From an uncultured bacterium (GTDB lineage: Bacteria > Patescibacteriota > Minisyncoccia > Phycocordibacterales > UBA9973), in the NCBI GenBank assembly GCA_903891365.1, contig CAITEG010000010.1, forward strand, positions 1 through 10,928: DNA of 10,928 nucleotides. The letters are read 5' to 3'. The notes beneath the pieces are model-generated. The model worked only from the letters and a program-made list of their open reading frames with translations. It had not been told where the DNA came from and did no database searches. This document shows, in pieces, positions 1 through 6,529 of the stretch; the stretch's first letter is position 1, and every line of letters begins with the position of its first letter. A program made the translations under genes and the position numbers.

Positions 1-435
1 ATGTTCAAAAGGGTACATAGAGATCCAAACAGAATTCTTCAGACAAATGAAGCCGGCTTTTTTAAGTAAATATCGAAGAGCTTCGCGTTCACTTTTTCTC
101 TCCTCAGGTATGTCGAGAAGTATTATACGCCAGTTTCCATCCCAGACGGTAGAGACGAGGCTAGACTCGCATTCAAGGGCTATATTATTAATCTTTTGTT
201 TACCTTCTTTTGTAAGTCTTAGGTATTGCTTATGCTCCGAGTTGAGAGTCTCTATAAGCCCATCTGAGAGGAGATTCTTGATAGAACGAGAAATGGCATA
301 TCCTGTCTTATTATCGGCCTCAGATTGGCCTACAATAGCCTCCTCGACATCCTTTTTAATATAATCCATAGGAGCAACCCCTTTTTTTGAAAGGGTTTTC
401 AAGATTGACCTTTGAATTGATGGCTTCTTTATCAT
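1..435 (-). CDS. PaaX-like winged-helix regulator with Cas2-like domain (partial, C-terminus outside window)
   Basis: An open frame reads from ATG at 435 leftward to base 1 with no stop, giving 145 residues of a protein whose C-terminus lies outside the window. Residues about 8-85 look like a winged-helix DNA-binding domain (YAISRSIKNLLSDGLIE as helix-turn-helix, YLRLTKEGKQKI as the wing and following helix). Residues about 100-143 (WRIILLDIPEERKSEREALR, then AGF, then KNSVWIS.YP) match the Cas2-like domain of the PaaX family, including the Asp of the LLDIP strand; such proteins are common in CPR genomes. Cas2-like does not imply CRISPR: no repeats or cas1 are present. It is divergent from dnaK and the 157-nt gap holds a 30-bp palindrome, so I infer it may repress itself and possibly dnaK. 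No Shine-Dalgarno precedes the ATG; M23 is a less likely start because it would cut into the winged helix. The plus-strand ORF over this region is antisense. Confidence 0.85.
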   Translation of the reverse strand, partial: MIKKPSIQRSILKTLSKKGVAPMDYIKKDVEEAIVGQSEADNKTGYAISRSIKNLLSDGLIETLNSEHKQYLRLTKEGKQKINNIALECESSLVSTVWDGNWRIILLDIPEERKSEREALRYLLKKAGFICLKNSVWISMYPFEH

Positions 436-462
436 ATTGACTATTTTAATACTTTTTTATAA

Positions 463-468
463 ATTATA
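463..468 (-). promoter_or_regulatory. -10 element for the PaaX-like regulator
   Basis: A perfect TATAAT on the minus strand lies 28 nt upstream of the regulator ATG at 435 and abuts the palindrome at 468-497. No good -35 hexamer is seen 16-18 nt further upstream (that position falls inside the palindrome), so the promoter is only partly supported. Confidence 0.45.
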
Positions 469-497
469 CAAGTATTTTGCGGTCGCGAAATACTTGT
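468..497. promoter_or_regulatory. 30-bp near-perfect palindrome, candidate operator between regulator and dnaK
   Basis: Left half ACAAGTATTTTGCGG and right half TCGCGAAATACTTGT are reverse complements at 13 of 15 positions. The palindrome touches the minus-strand TATAAT on its left and contains most of the plus-strand -35 (TTGTCA, 494-499) on its right. It is therefore placed to block both divergent promoters. It does not match CIRCE (HrcA) or the HspR HAIR box. It has no T-tract on either side, so it is unlikely to be a terminator. Binding by the adjacent regulator is inference. Confidence 0.6.
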
Positions 498-522
498 CAA
501 AATAAAAAGGTGGGTGTATACT
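494..522 (+). promoter_or_regulatory. dnaK: dnaK promoter (TTGTCA-N17-TATACT)
   Basis: The -35 hexamer TTGTCA (494-499) and -10 hexamer TATACT (517-522) each match sigma-70 consensus at 5 of 6 positions with the ideal 17-nt spacer. Transcription would begin near 529, leaving a leader of about 90 nt before the ATG at 620. The -35 overlaps the palindrome at 468-497. Confidence 0.65.
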
Positions 523-570
523 AAAAGTGTGAGTAAATTTATTATAAAAATTATTAATTAAAACAAAAAA

Positions 571-619
571 TTGCGTCGCGCTAAAAGGACGGTTGCGCGA
601 CATGATTTCGCAAAATCAT
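571..619 (+). promoter_or_regulatory. Hairpins in the dnaK translation-initiation region (candidate thermosensor)
   Basis: GTCGCGC (575-581) pairs with GCGCGAC (595-601), placing the only Shine-Dalgarno-like run, AAAGGA (584-589), in its 13-nt loop. TTGCG (571-575) can also extend the stem by pairing with CGCAA (609-613), leaving ATG 602 in a bulge. Alternatively ATGATTT (602-608) pairs with AAATCAT (613-619) in a hairpin that ends directly at ATG 620. The two downstream pairings exclude each other. A role in heat control of dnaK translation is inference. Confidence 0.4.
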
Positions 620-2515
620 ATGTCAAAAATCATAGGTATAGATTTGGGTACAACAAATAGTGCGGTTGCTATTATCGAAGGAGGTCAACCGAAAATTATT
701 GAGAATATCGAAGGTGCACGTACAACTCCATCAGTAGTTGCTATCACAAAGAATGGCGACAGAATGGTGGGCTTACTTGCGAAGCGTCAAGCAGTGACGA
801 ATCCTGAAAATACCGTTTATGGTATCAAGAGATTCATCGGTCATATGTATGATGATCCAGAAATTCAGAAAGATGAGAAGACTATTCCTTACAAAATACA
901 AAAAGGAAGTACTGGCGGAGTAGAGACAAAGATCGGAGATTCTTGGCTACGTCCTGAAGAGATTTCTGCAATGATCTTAAGTAAGATTAAAGCAGATGTC
1001 GAAGCAAAACTTGGTGAGAAGATTACAGAAGCGGTTATCACAGTGCCAGCTTATTTCAACGACGCTCAAAGAAAAGCTACAAAAGATGCAGGAATTATCG
1101 CCGGGCTAGATGTAAAGAGAATTATCAATGAACCTACAGCAGCCGCTCTCGCTTATGGATTCAATACAAAGAAGAATGAGAAGATAGTTGTCTATGACTT
1201 TGGAGGAGGAACATTCGATGTTTCAGTTCTTGAAGTTGGTGATGATGTTATCGAAGTGAAGTCTACAGATGGAGACTCACACATGGGTGGTGAAGATATA
1301 GACCAAAAGATTGTGAAGTGGATTGCAGATGAATACAAGAAGGAGTCAGGTATCGATGTAACCAAAGACATGCTTGCTCTTCAGCGTCTAAAGGAAGCTG
1401 CTGAGAAGACGAAGCACGAACTCTCAACTACGACAGATTCAGAGATAAATATTCCATTCATAACTTCCGATGCTTCAGGACCAAAGCACTTGCTCCTCAA
1501 GATGTCTCGTGCTGTTCTTGAATCTCTTGCTGAAGAGTATGTAACTCGTTCTATAGAAATCACAAAGAGAGCCGTAGAAGCTTCACCATTTAAGATGGGA
1601 GAAATCAATGAGATAATACTCGTTGGTGGTCAGACAAGAATGCCAATGATAGTAGAAGCTGTGAAGAAACTTTTCGGTAAGGAGCCAAATCGTTCTATCA
1701 ATCCAGACGAAGTTGTAGCTCTCGGTGCTGCTGTTCAGGCAGGTGTCTTACAAGGAGATGTTCGTGATGTTCTTCTTCTCGATGTTATTCCTCTTTCACT
1801 TGGTATAGAGACACTAGGTGGAGTTGCCACAAAACTTGTAGAAAGAAATACAACTATTCCTTCATCCAAGTCACAAATATTCTCAACTGCTGCTGATAAT
1901 CAGACAAGTGTAGAGATACACATAACTCAAGGTGAACGCCCAATGGCAAGTGACAATAAGAGTTTGGGTAGATTTATTCTAGATGGTATTCCGCCTTCAC
2001 CACGTGGTATTCCTCAAGTGGAAGTTACTTTTGATGTTGATGCCAACGGAATCCTCAATGTGAAAGCGATGGATAAAGCTTCAGGTAAAGCTCAGTCTAT
2101 CCGCATAGAAGCTTCTTCAGGTCTTACAGATGCTGAAATAAAGAAGATGAAGGATGAAGCTGAAGCTCATGCCGAAGAAGATGCCAAGAAGAAAGAACTT
2201 GCTGATCATAAAAATACAGCCGAGATGATGATCTTTACTGCTGAAAAGTCTGTAAAAGATTATGGAGATAAAGTAGATGCTAGTATCAAGACAGAAGTTG
2301 AAGCTAAGATAGCTCTCCTACGAACTGCCAAGGAAGGAAGTGATATGGAAGCTATCAAGAAAGCGACAGAAGAACTTTCAGCTGAGATGTCAAAGATAGG
2401 TGAAGCTATGAGTAAAGCTGGTACAGCACCAGAGGCAGGAGCAAATCCTACACCAGAGGCTCAAGAGCCAGAAATCAAAGACGCAGAAGTAAACGAGAAT
2501 CCAGAACAAAAATAA
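620..2515 (+). CDS. dnaK: Chaperone protein DnaK (Hsp70)
   Basis: ATP-dependent cytosolic Hsp70 that binds exposed hydrophobic segments and works with DnaJ (encoded next) and GrpE (not in this window). Counting from ATG 620 (631 aa): phosphate-1 loop IGIDLGTTNS at 5-14, the second signature YDFGGGTFDVS at 192-202, the third signature IILVGGQTRMP at 332-342, the interdomain linker DVLLLDVIPLS at 383-393, the substrate-binding domain to about 505, then a helical lid and an acidic, Pro/Glu-rich tail. The tail ends in NENPEQK and lacks the EEVKDKK-like end of many bacterial DnaKs. The family start MSKIIGIDLGTTNS favours ATG 620; in-frame TTG 593 and ATG 602 would add 9 or 6 residues, and AAAGGA at 584-589 lies nearer to those. 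It is probably co-transcribed with dnaJ, although two large hairpin repeats separate them. Confidence 0.99.
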   Translation: MSKIIGIDLGTTNSAVAIIEGGQPKIIENIEGARTTPSVVAITKNGDRMVGLLAKRQAVTNPENTVYGIKRFIGHMYDDPEIQKDEKTIPYKIQKGSTGGVETKIGDSWLRPEEISAMILSKIKADVEAKLGEKITEAVITVPAYFNDAQRKATKDAGIIAGLDVKRIINEPTAAALAYGFNTKKNEKIVVYDFGGGTFDVSVLEVGDDVIEVKSTDGDSHMGGEDIDQKIVKWIADEYKKESGIDVTKDMLALQRLKEAAEKTKHELSTTTDSEINIPFITSDASGPKHLLLKMSRAVLESLAEEYVTRSIEITKRAVEASPFKMGEINEIILVGGQTRMPMIVEAVKKLFGKEPNRSINPDEVVALGAAVQAGVLQGDVRDVLLLDVIPLSLGIETLGGVATKLVERNTTIPSSKSQIFSTAADNQTSVEIHITQGERPMASDNKSLGRFILDGIPPSPRGIPQVEVTFDVDANGILNVKAMDKASGKAQSIRIEASSGLTDAEIKKMKDEAEAHAEEDAKKKELADHKNTAEMMIFTAEKSVKDYGDKVDASIKTEVEAKIALLRTAKEGSDMEAIKKATEELSAEMSKIGEAMSKAGTAPEAGANPTPEAQEPEIKDAEVNENPEQK

Positions 2516-2518
2516 TTT

Positions 2519-2639
2519 ATAGGCTTACTGAAAATAGCTCTTCCTCTCGGGTACACAAATTTCTTGCTAGAAATTTGCTCAGTGTTCGCCTCGACAGGCT
2601 CACAAGCCCCTCGCTGAAGACTATTTTCATCCAGCCTAT
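2519..2639 (-). repeat. Imperfect-palindrome repeat, copy 1 (ERIC-like, ~121 nt)
   Basis: This begins 3 nt after the dnaK stop. The outer stem is ATAGGCT (2519-2525) with AGCCTAT (2633-2639), then GAAAATAG (2530-2537) with CTATTTTC (2621-2628). An inner hairpin has an 8-bp stem, CAAATTTC (2556-2563) with GAAATTTG (2570-2577). Read on the minus strand, its loop TAGCAA matches copy 2 and it aligns along its length with copies at 2649-2768 and 6530-6655: AAATAGTCTT at one end, GAGCAAATTTC in the middle and AGAGCTATTT at the other end. The small minus-strand ORF spanning both copies (2517-2723) is not a believable gene. Confidence 0.85.
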
Positions 2640-2648
2640 TAAATACAA

Positions 2649-2768
2649 ATGCGTATTCTCAAATAGTTTCTGAAAAATAACTTGCGCAGGGCGACTGGTC
2701 CGAGCAGAGCAAAAATCTAGCAAGATTTTATGCGTGTATTTTGAAGAAAGCTATTTGAGAAGAAGCAT
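2649..2768 (+). repeat. Imperfect-palindrome repeat, copy 2 (~120 nt)
   Basis: This copy lies 9 nt after copy 1 in the opposite orientation and ends 20 nt before dnaJ. The outer stem is TTCTCAAATAG (2656-2666) with CTATTTGAGAA (2751-2761), a perfect 11 bp, weakly extended by ATGC/GCAT at the tips. The inner hairpin is AAAATC (2712-2717) with GATTTT (2724-2729) and loop TAGCAA. A second small stem, GGGC with GTCC around GACTG, lies near 2689-2701. Stem sequences differ from the other copies but remain paired. Confidence 0.85.
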
Positions 2769-2774
2769 TATAAT
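2769..2774 (+). promoter_or_regulatory. Possible dnaJ-proximal -10 element
   Basis: A perfect TATAAT lies immediately after repeat copy 2 and 14 nt before the dnaJ ATG. If used, the transcript would start near 2781 and be almost leaderless, in keeping with the lack of any Shine-Dalgarno before dnaJ. The only -35-like hexamer nearby (TTGAAG, 2741-2746) is 22 nt away, which is too far, so support is weak. Confidence 0.3.
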
Positions 2775-2788
2775 GATAAAGTAAATAT

Positions 2789-3874
2789 ATGCCCAAAGAT
2801 TATTACAAAACATTAGGAGTAGATAAAAATGCTTCGAAGGAAGAGATAAAGAAAGCTTTCCATAAGCTTGCTCACACTCATCATCCAGACAAGAATAATG
2901 GTAACGATACAAAATTCAAAGAAGTGAATGAGGCTTATCAAGTTCTCTCGGATGATAAGAAGCGTGCTTCGTTTGACCAGTTCGGCAACGCAGATGGACC
3001 TCAAGGTTTCGGAGGTGGAGGATTTGGAGGTCAAGGAGGCTTTGGTGGTTTTGATTTCTCTGGTGGCCAACCAGGCATGGGTTTTGATATGGGTGACTTA
3101 GGAGATATTTTTGGAGACTTTTTTGGAGGTGGAAGAAATAGAGGTAATGCTCATAAAGGTAGAGATTTGCAGACTGATATTAATCTGACTTTTGAAGAAG
3201 CAATCTTTGGAGTAGAAAAGAAGATAAATGTAAATAAACAATCAACTTGCGGAGTTTGTGGAGGTAATGGTGCCAAGGTAGGAACCAAGATGGATACTTG
3301 CAAGACTTGTGGAGGCCAAGGCCAAGTCCGTGAAGTTCGTCGTTCAATACTTGGAAACTTTGAATCAGTTAAAACTTGTGAGACTTGTTTTGGAAGTGGC
3401 AAGATTCCTACACAAAAGTGTAGTGAGTGTCGTGGCTCTGGTATCGTAAAGAAAAATGAAGAGATCAGAGTTCAGATACCATCGGGTGTAAATAATGGAG
3501 AGTCACTTCGTGTTCACGGTAAAGGTGAAGCTATCCAAGGAGGAGAAGCAGGAGACTTGTATATCAAGCTCAATGTAAAATCTCACCCACTTTATACTCG
3601 TGAAGGGCAGAATTTGATGATGGATCTTAAAATTAAGCTTACAGATGCTCTCCTAGGGATGACTTATAATTTGAAGACTCTAGATGGTAAAAGTATGGAA
3701 GTGAAAGTTCCAGAAGGAATCAATCACAAAGATATGCTTCGTGTAAAAGGCCAAGGAGTCCCAAGTGGGCACAGTAGAGGAGACATCATCATCCGTATCA
3801 ACGTAGAAATGCCGAAAAGACTTTCTGGTAAATCAAAAGAAGCTCTTATGAAGCTTAAAGAAGAAGGATTATAA
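2789..3874 (+). CDS. dnaJ: Chaperone protein DnaJ (Hsp40)
   Basis: Type I Hsp40 co-chaperone that delivers unfolded proteins to DnaK and stimulates its ATPase. The 361 residues are close to the usual length of about 375. Visible in order: J-domain 1-66 with the essential HPD at 32-34; Gly/Phe-rich linker about 65-118; zinc-binding region with all four CxxCxGxG motifs at Cys154/157, 171/174, 197/200 and 211/214; then the C-terminal beta-sandwich substrate domains. No Shine-Dalgarno precedes the ATG (GTAAATAT only). It follows dnaK on the same strand after the two repeat copies; grpE and hrcA, often in this operon, are absent here. No convincing terminator follows it. Confidence 0.98.
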   Translation: MPKDYYKTLGVDKNASKEEIKKAFHKLAHTHHPDKNNGNDTKFKEVNEAYQVLSDDKKRASFDQFGNADGPQGFGGGGFGGQGGFGGFDFSGGQPGMGFDMGDLGDIFGDFFGGGRNRGNAHKGRDLQTDINLTFEEAIFGVEKKINVNKQSTCGVCGGNGAKVGTKMDTCKTCGGQGQVREVRRSILGNFESVKTCETCFGSGKIPTQKCSECRGSGIVKKNEEIRVQIPSGVNNGESLRVHGKGEAIQGGEAGDLYIKLNVKSHPLYTREGQNLMMDLKIKLTDALLGMTYNLKTLDGKSMEVKVPEGINHKDMLRVKGQGVPSGHSRGDIIIRINVEMPKRLSGKSKEALMKLKEEGL

Positions 3875-3878
3875 AATC

Positions 3879-3906
3879 TTTACAAATCCCACAGATTTGT
3901 TATGAT
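3879..3906 (+). promoter_or_regulatory. Promoter of the arginine decarboxylase (TTTACA-N16-TATGAT) with internal inverted repeat
   Basis: The -35 hexamer TTTACA (3879-3884) and -10 hexamer TATGAT (3901-3906) each match consensus at 5 of 6 positions with a 16-nt spacer. An inverted repeat, ACAAATC (3882-3888) and GATTTGT (3894-3900) separated by 5 nt, runs from inside the -35 to the base before the -10. That is where an operator would sit. Transcription would begin near 3913, giving a leader of about 97 nt. Confidence 0.5.
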
Positions 3907-3934
3907 TGTCAATATTATTATTTATCACGAGTTG

Positions 3935-4009
3935 AAAATACTAGGGGTGGTTTAGTTGTGCCAAAGGTGCTGAGAGTAACCTCGAAGTATAAATACTTGA
4001 TATAAAGGA
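3935..4009 (+). ncRNA. TPP (THI-box)-like leader RNA with truncated 3' half
   Basis: ACTAGGGGTG (3940-3949) and GCTGAGAGTAACC (3969-3981) match the two conserved blocks of the pyrimidine-sensing P2/P3 arm of TPP riboswitches, in the right order and at a usual distance. GGGGT (3944-3948) pairs with ACCTC (3979-3983) as P2 should. The pyrophosphate-sensing P4/P5 arm is missing: ACTTGAT (3995-4001) resembles the start of P4, but AAAGGAA follows almost at once. ATACT (3938-3942) can pair with AGTAT (3986-3990), which competes with the hairpin AAGTAT/ATACTT (3985-3990 with 3993-3998). This looks like a switch just before the start codon. The resemblance is seen directly; ligand and function are unknown, and a chance match cannot be excluded. 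Confidence 0.42.
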
Positions 4010-5395
4010 ATGACAAAACGTTCAATCGCTTCCAAGAAACTTTGGAAACTTGGTGTAAATGATTTCAATACTCAATACTTTGATTTTAGTAAAGAAGGAG
4101 ATCTGATTATAAAAGAGGGCCACAATATATACAACGTAAAATATTTAGCAGAAAAGTTCGGGACATCACTAGAAATATTGATGCCTTTTGTCATTGAAGA
4201 GAGACTTGAAGACTTCCTAGACTTGGCTGGAGCATTGTCTAAAAAAGTAGGGTTCAAGGGCAAATTCTTCTACCACTATCCGATGAAAGTGAATCAGACT
4301 AAAGAGATAGTCATGTCTGTCGTTGGTGAAGGAGCTCACCTTGAGACTTCATCTTACAACGAGCTTTGGCTTGTGAAGAAGATGCTTGAACAAGAAGCTT
4401 TCAATCCAAATATCCGCATTCTTTGTTCAGGGCCTAAGACTGATAAATATATAAATCTTATCGATGATCTTCAGCATAAAGGTATAAAGATTTTCCCTCT
4501 CATCGAAGGGCCAAACGAACTTAAATTCTTACAGTATTCTAAGTATGATGTTGGTATCAGACTTGATATGCCAGTAAAGGCAGACTCACACTGGAACAAA
4601 ACGATAGATCGCTTTGGTTTTTCTGCAAAAGAAATTCTCAAGATGGGAACGTTCAAGAACTTGAAAATTCTTCACTATCATATAGGTTCTCAGATTGAGA
4701 AGCTTTCAGATATCGTAGTTCCTATAAAGTATGCTCTAGATGTTTATTTCAAAATGAAAGAGAAGAATCCATCACTCGATACACTTGATATCGGTGGAGG
4801 TATGCCTATCCCTTATACAAGAACAAAGGGCTACCCAGTAGATAAAATTTTAGAGAAAATTCTTGAGGTTGTAAAAAAAGAAGCAGAAAAGAGGGAAGTC
4901 GCTTGTCCAAATATTATTTGTGAATGGGGTCGCTACATAGTAGCCCCTGCTCAGATATCTGTTTTCAAAATAATTGATACAAAGACTATCTCTCACAAGA
5001 ATAGTCCTGTAAAAAAGTGGTACGTTATCGATGGTAGTTTTATGAACGACCTACTAGACACTTGGGCTATAAAGCAGAAGTGGGCTATCTCTCCAGTCAA
5101 TAATAAAAGAGATGGTGATCTGACCGATGTCTGGCTTGCTGGATCTTCTTGCGACTCGGATGATATCTATATGGGAACTCACGGAGCAGTTGTGCTTCCA
5201 GACTACAATTCAAATAATGGTGATGGTGAGCCTATGTATATCGTTGTCTACGATACTGGGGCATATCAGAATTCTCTTGCTGCCAGTCACTGTATGCTCT
5301 CCTCTCCAATGAAAATAATTACAGAGAATGGACACGTAGTCGTTGCTCGCAAGAGAGAGACTCCTGAAGATGTAGGAAAAGAATTTGGATGGTAA
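4010..5395 (+). CDS. speA: Compact PLP-dependent arginine decarboxylase (SpeA-like)
   Basis: Probably converts arginine to agmatine and CO2, the first polyamine step. It is an alanine-racemase-fold decarboxylase. YPMKVNQ (91-97) with PLP Lys93 is the SpeA-type form (YPIKVNQ) rather than that of diaminopimelate or ornithine decarboxylases. The N-terminus (YFDFSKEGDL), LETSSYNEL (111-119), LHYHIGSQI (221-229), the phosphate loop DIGGGMPIPY (260-269), CEWGRYIVAPA (304-314) and the catalytic-Cys segment GSSCDSDDIY (378-387) follow SpeA order. At 461 aa it is much shorter than the usual 630-660; the helical insertions of large bacterial SpeA appear to be absent. AAAGGA directly abuts the ATG with no spacer, and no other in-frame start is close. 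The gene converges on asd across a shared terminator. Arginine is inferred as substrate from motifs and the ureohydrolase nearby; another basic amino acid is possible. Confidence 0.85.
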   Translation: MTKRSIASKKLWKLGVNDFNTQYFDFSKEGDLIIKEGHNIYNVKYLAEKFGTSLEILMPFVIEERLEDFLDLAGALSKKVGFKGKFFYHYPMKVNQTKEIVMSVVGEGAHLETSSYNELWLVKKMLEQEAFNPNIRILCSGPKTDKYINLIDDLQHKGIKIFPLIEGPNELKFLQYSKYDVGIRLDMPVKADSHWNKTIDRFGFSAKEILKMGTFKNLKILHYHIGSQIEKLSDIVVPIKYALDVYFKMKEKNPSLDTLDIGGGMPIPYTRTKGYPVDKILEKILEVVKKEAEKREVACPNIICEWGRYIVAPAQISVFKIIDTKTISHKNSPVKKWYVIDGSFMNDLLDTWAIKQKWAISPVNNKRDGDLTDVWLAGSSCDSDDIYMGTHGAVVLPDYNSNNGDGEPMYIVVYDTGAYQNSLAASHCMLSSPMKIITENGHVVVARKRETPEDVGKEFGW

Positions 5396-5430
5396 AAATA
5401 AAATCCCTCAATTGAGGGATTTTATTTTTT
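5394..5430. terminator. Bidirectional intrinsic terminator between speA-like and asd
   Basis: Positions 5394-5429 form a perfect 36-nt palindrome with core TCCCTCAATTGAGGGA, an A-run on the left and a T-run (TTTTATTTTTTATTT) on the right. It therefore has a T-tract in both directions. It begins within the stop codon of the arginine decarboxylase and reaches the asd stop codon (5431-5429), so it can end both convergent transcripts. Confidence 0.92.
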
Positions 5431-6517
5431 ATTTAATGTAGCCTTTTTTGACTAGAAGTTCAGCATTTAGTATTCCTCCACCAGCTGCTCCGCGGACAGT
5501 ATTGTGAGAAAGTGATACGAACTTATAGTCAAATATTTTACAGTCTCGTAGGCGTCCGATAGTGACAGCCATACCTTTGTCATTGTCTCTATCTTTTCTT
5601 GGTTGAGGACGATTGTCTTCTTCTTTGTAGATTATAGGACAGATAGGAGCAAATGGAAGCTTCAAATCTTGTGGAACTGATTTGAATTCACTCCAGATTT
5701 TAATTATCTCTTCTTTGGTTGGCTTTTTGTCTTTGAATAATATATTTACTGTTGCAAGGTGACCATCGATGACAGGTACGCGAGTACAAGTAGCAGAGAT
5801 ATTTATATCTTTACTTTTTACAAATTTACCATTTTTAATTTCACCTAAAATCTTAAGAGGTTCTTCTTCTGTTTTTTCTTCTTCACCACCGATAAATGGG
5901 ACAACGTTGTCGATCATATCAAGACTTGGCACTCCTGGATATCCTGCGCCTGAAACTGCCTGAAGAGTAGTGATCATTATCTTCTTTACTGGATAGCCAG
6001 CTTTATTTAGGGCGTATATAGGAGTTAAATAGCTCTGTAAACTACAATTTGGCTTCACAGCGATAAATCCTTTACTCCAGCTGTGATTCTTCTTCTGGAT
6101 GGCAATTATGTCTAAATGATTAGAGTTTATCTCAGGTATAAGCATGGGGACATCGTCAGTCCATCTATTTGCAGAAGCGTTTGAGACGACGGGCATACCA
6201 GCTGCGGCATACTTCTCTTCGATTTCTCTGACTAGATTTTTATCACTGATTTCAAATGCGGAGAAGACGAAATCACACTTCTTAGAAGCTTTTTCTATGT
6301 CATCAACATTTTCTACTTTGATTTTTTCTATTTTAGCAGGTATTGGTGTCGGCATTTGCCATCGTCCTTTTACTGCTTCACCATAAGTTACTCCAGCAGA
6401 ATTAGCTGATGCAGCCACATAGACAACATCAAACCAAAGATGATTCTCGAGTAGTCTTATATAATTTTGTCCTACCATGCCTGTCGCACCCAATATCCCT
6501 ACTTTTAGTTTTTTCAT
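5429..6517 (-). CDS. asd: Aspartate-semialdehyde dehydrogenase (archaeal/fungal-like type)
   Basis: Reduces aspartyl phosphate with NADPH to L-aspartate 4-semialdehyde. The 362-aa protein has the Rossmann loop GATGMVGQ (10-17), the active-site KPNCSLQSYL with Cys158, the conserved block QAVSGAGYPGVPSLD (186-200) followed by IGGEEEKTEEEP (209-220), and RVPVIDGH (246-253) with the expected Arg and base His. The GAGYPGVPS and GGEEEK blocks are typical of the archaeal/fungal-like branch rather than the E. coli type. It lies downstream of lysC on the same strand, 144 nt away, with repeat copy 3 between them. Its product is the aminopropyl donor for the dehydrogenase encoded at 8183, and no lysine, threonine or methionine gene accompanies it here. 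No Shine-Dalgarno precedes the ATG, which places the Rossmann fold at the expected position. Confidence 0.97.
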   Translation of the reverse strand: MKKLKVGILGATGMVGQNYIRLLENHLWFDVVYVAASANSAGVTYGEAVKGRWQMPTPIPAKIEKIKVENVDDIEKASKKCDFVFSAFEISDKNLVREIEEKYAAAGMPVVSNASANRWTDDVPMLIPEINSNHLDIIAIQKKNHSWSKGFIAVKPNCSLQSYLTPIYALNKAGYPVKKIMITTLQAVSGAGYPGVPSLDMIDNVVPFIGGEEEKTEEEPLKILGEIKNGKFVKSKDINISATCTRVPVIDGHLATVNILFKDKKPTKEEIIKIWSEFKSVPQDLKLPFAPICPIIYKEEDNRPQPRKDRDNDKGMAVTIGRLRDCKIFDYKFVSLSHNTVRGAAGGGILNAELLVKKGYIK

Positions 6518-6529
6518 ATCGTTTTAAAA

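Noticed and set aside
47..364. 105-aa plus-strand ORF at the left edge
   Set aside because: It is antisense to the regulator frame on the minus strand, which is open for 435 nt, begins with ATG and has recognisable winged-helix and Cas2-like motifs; the plus-strand translation has none.
1..435. Cas2-like domain as sign of a CRISPR locus
   Set aside because: The domain is preceded by a winged helix as in PaaX-type regulators, and there is no repeat-spacer array or other cas gene in the window.
468..497. Palindrome upstream of dnaK as a CIRCE element or terminator
   Set aside because: It lacks the TTAGCACTC/GAGTGCTAA arms of CIRCE, and there is no T-run after the stem on either strand; an operator is the better reading.
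2517..2723. 68-aa minus-strand ORF between dnaK and dnaJ
   Set aside because: It lies wholly within the two palindromic repeats, has no recognisable domain, and the sequence is explained by RNA/DNA fold rather than codons.
3882..3900. ACAAATC/GATTTGT hairpin as dnaJ terminator
   Set aside because: The stem is only 7 bp of mostly AT pairs and no T-tract follows; it overlaps a good promoter, so an operator-like repeat is more likely.
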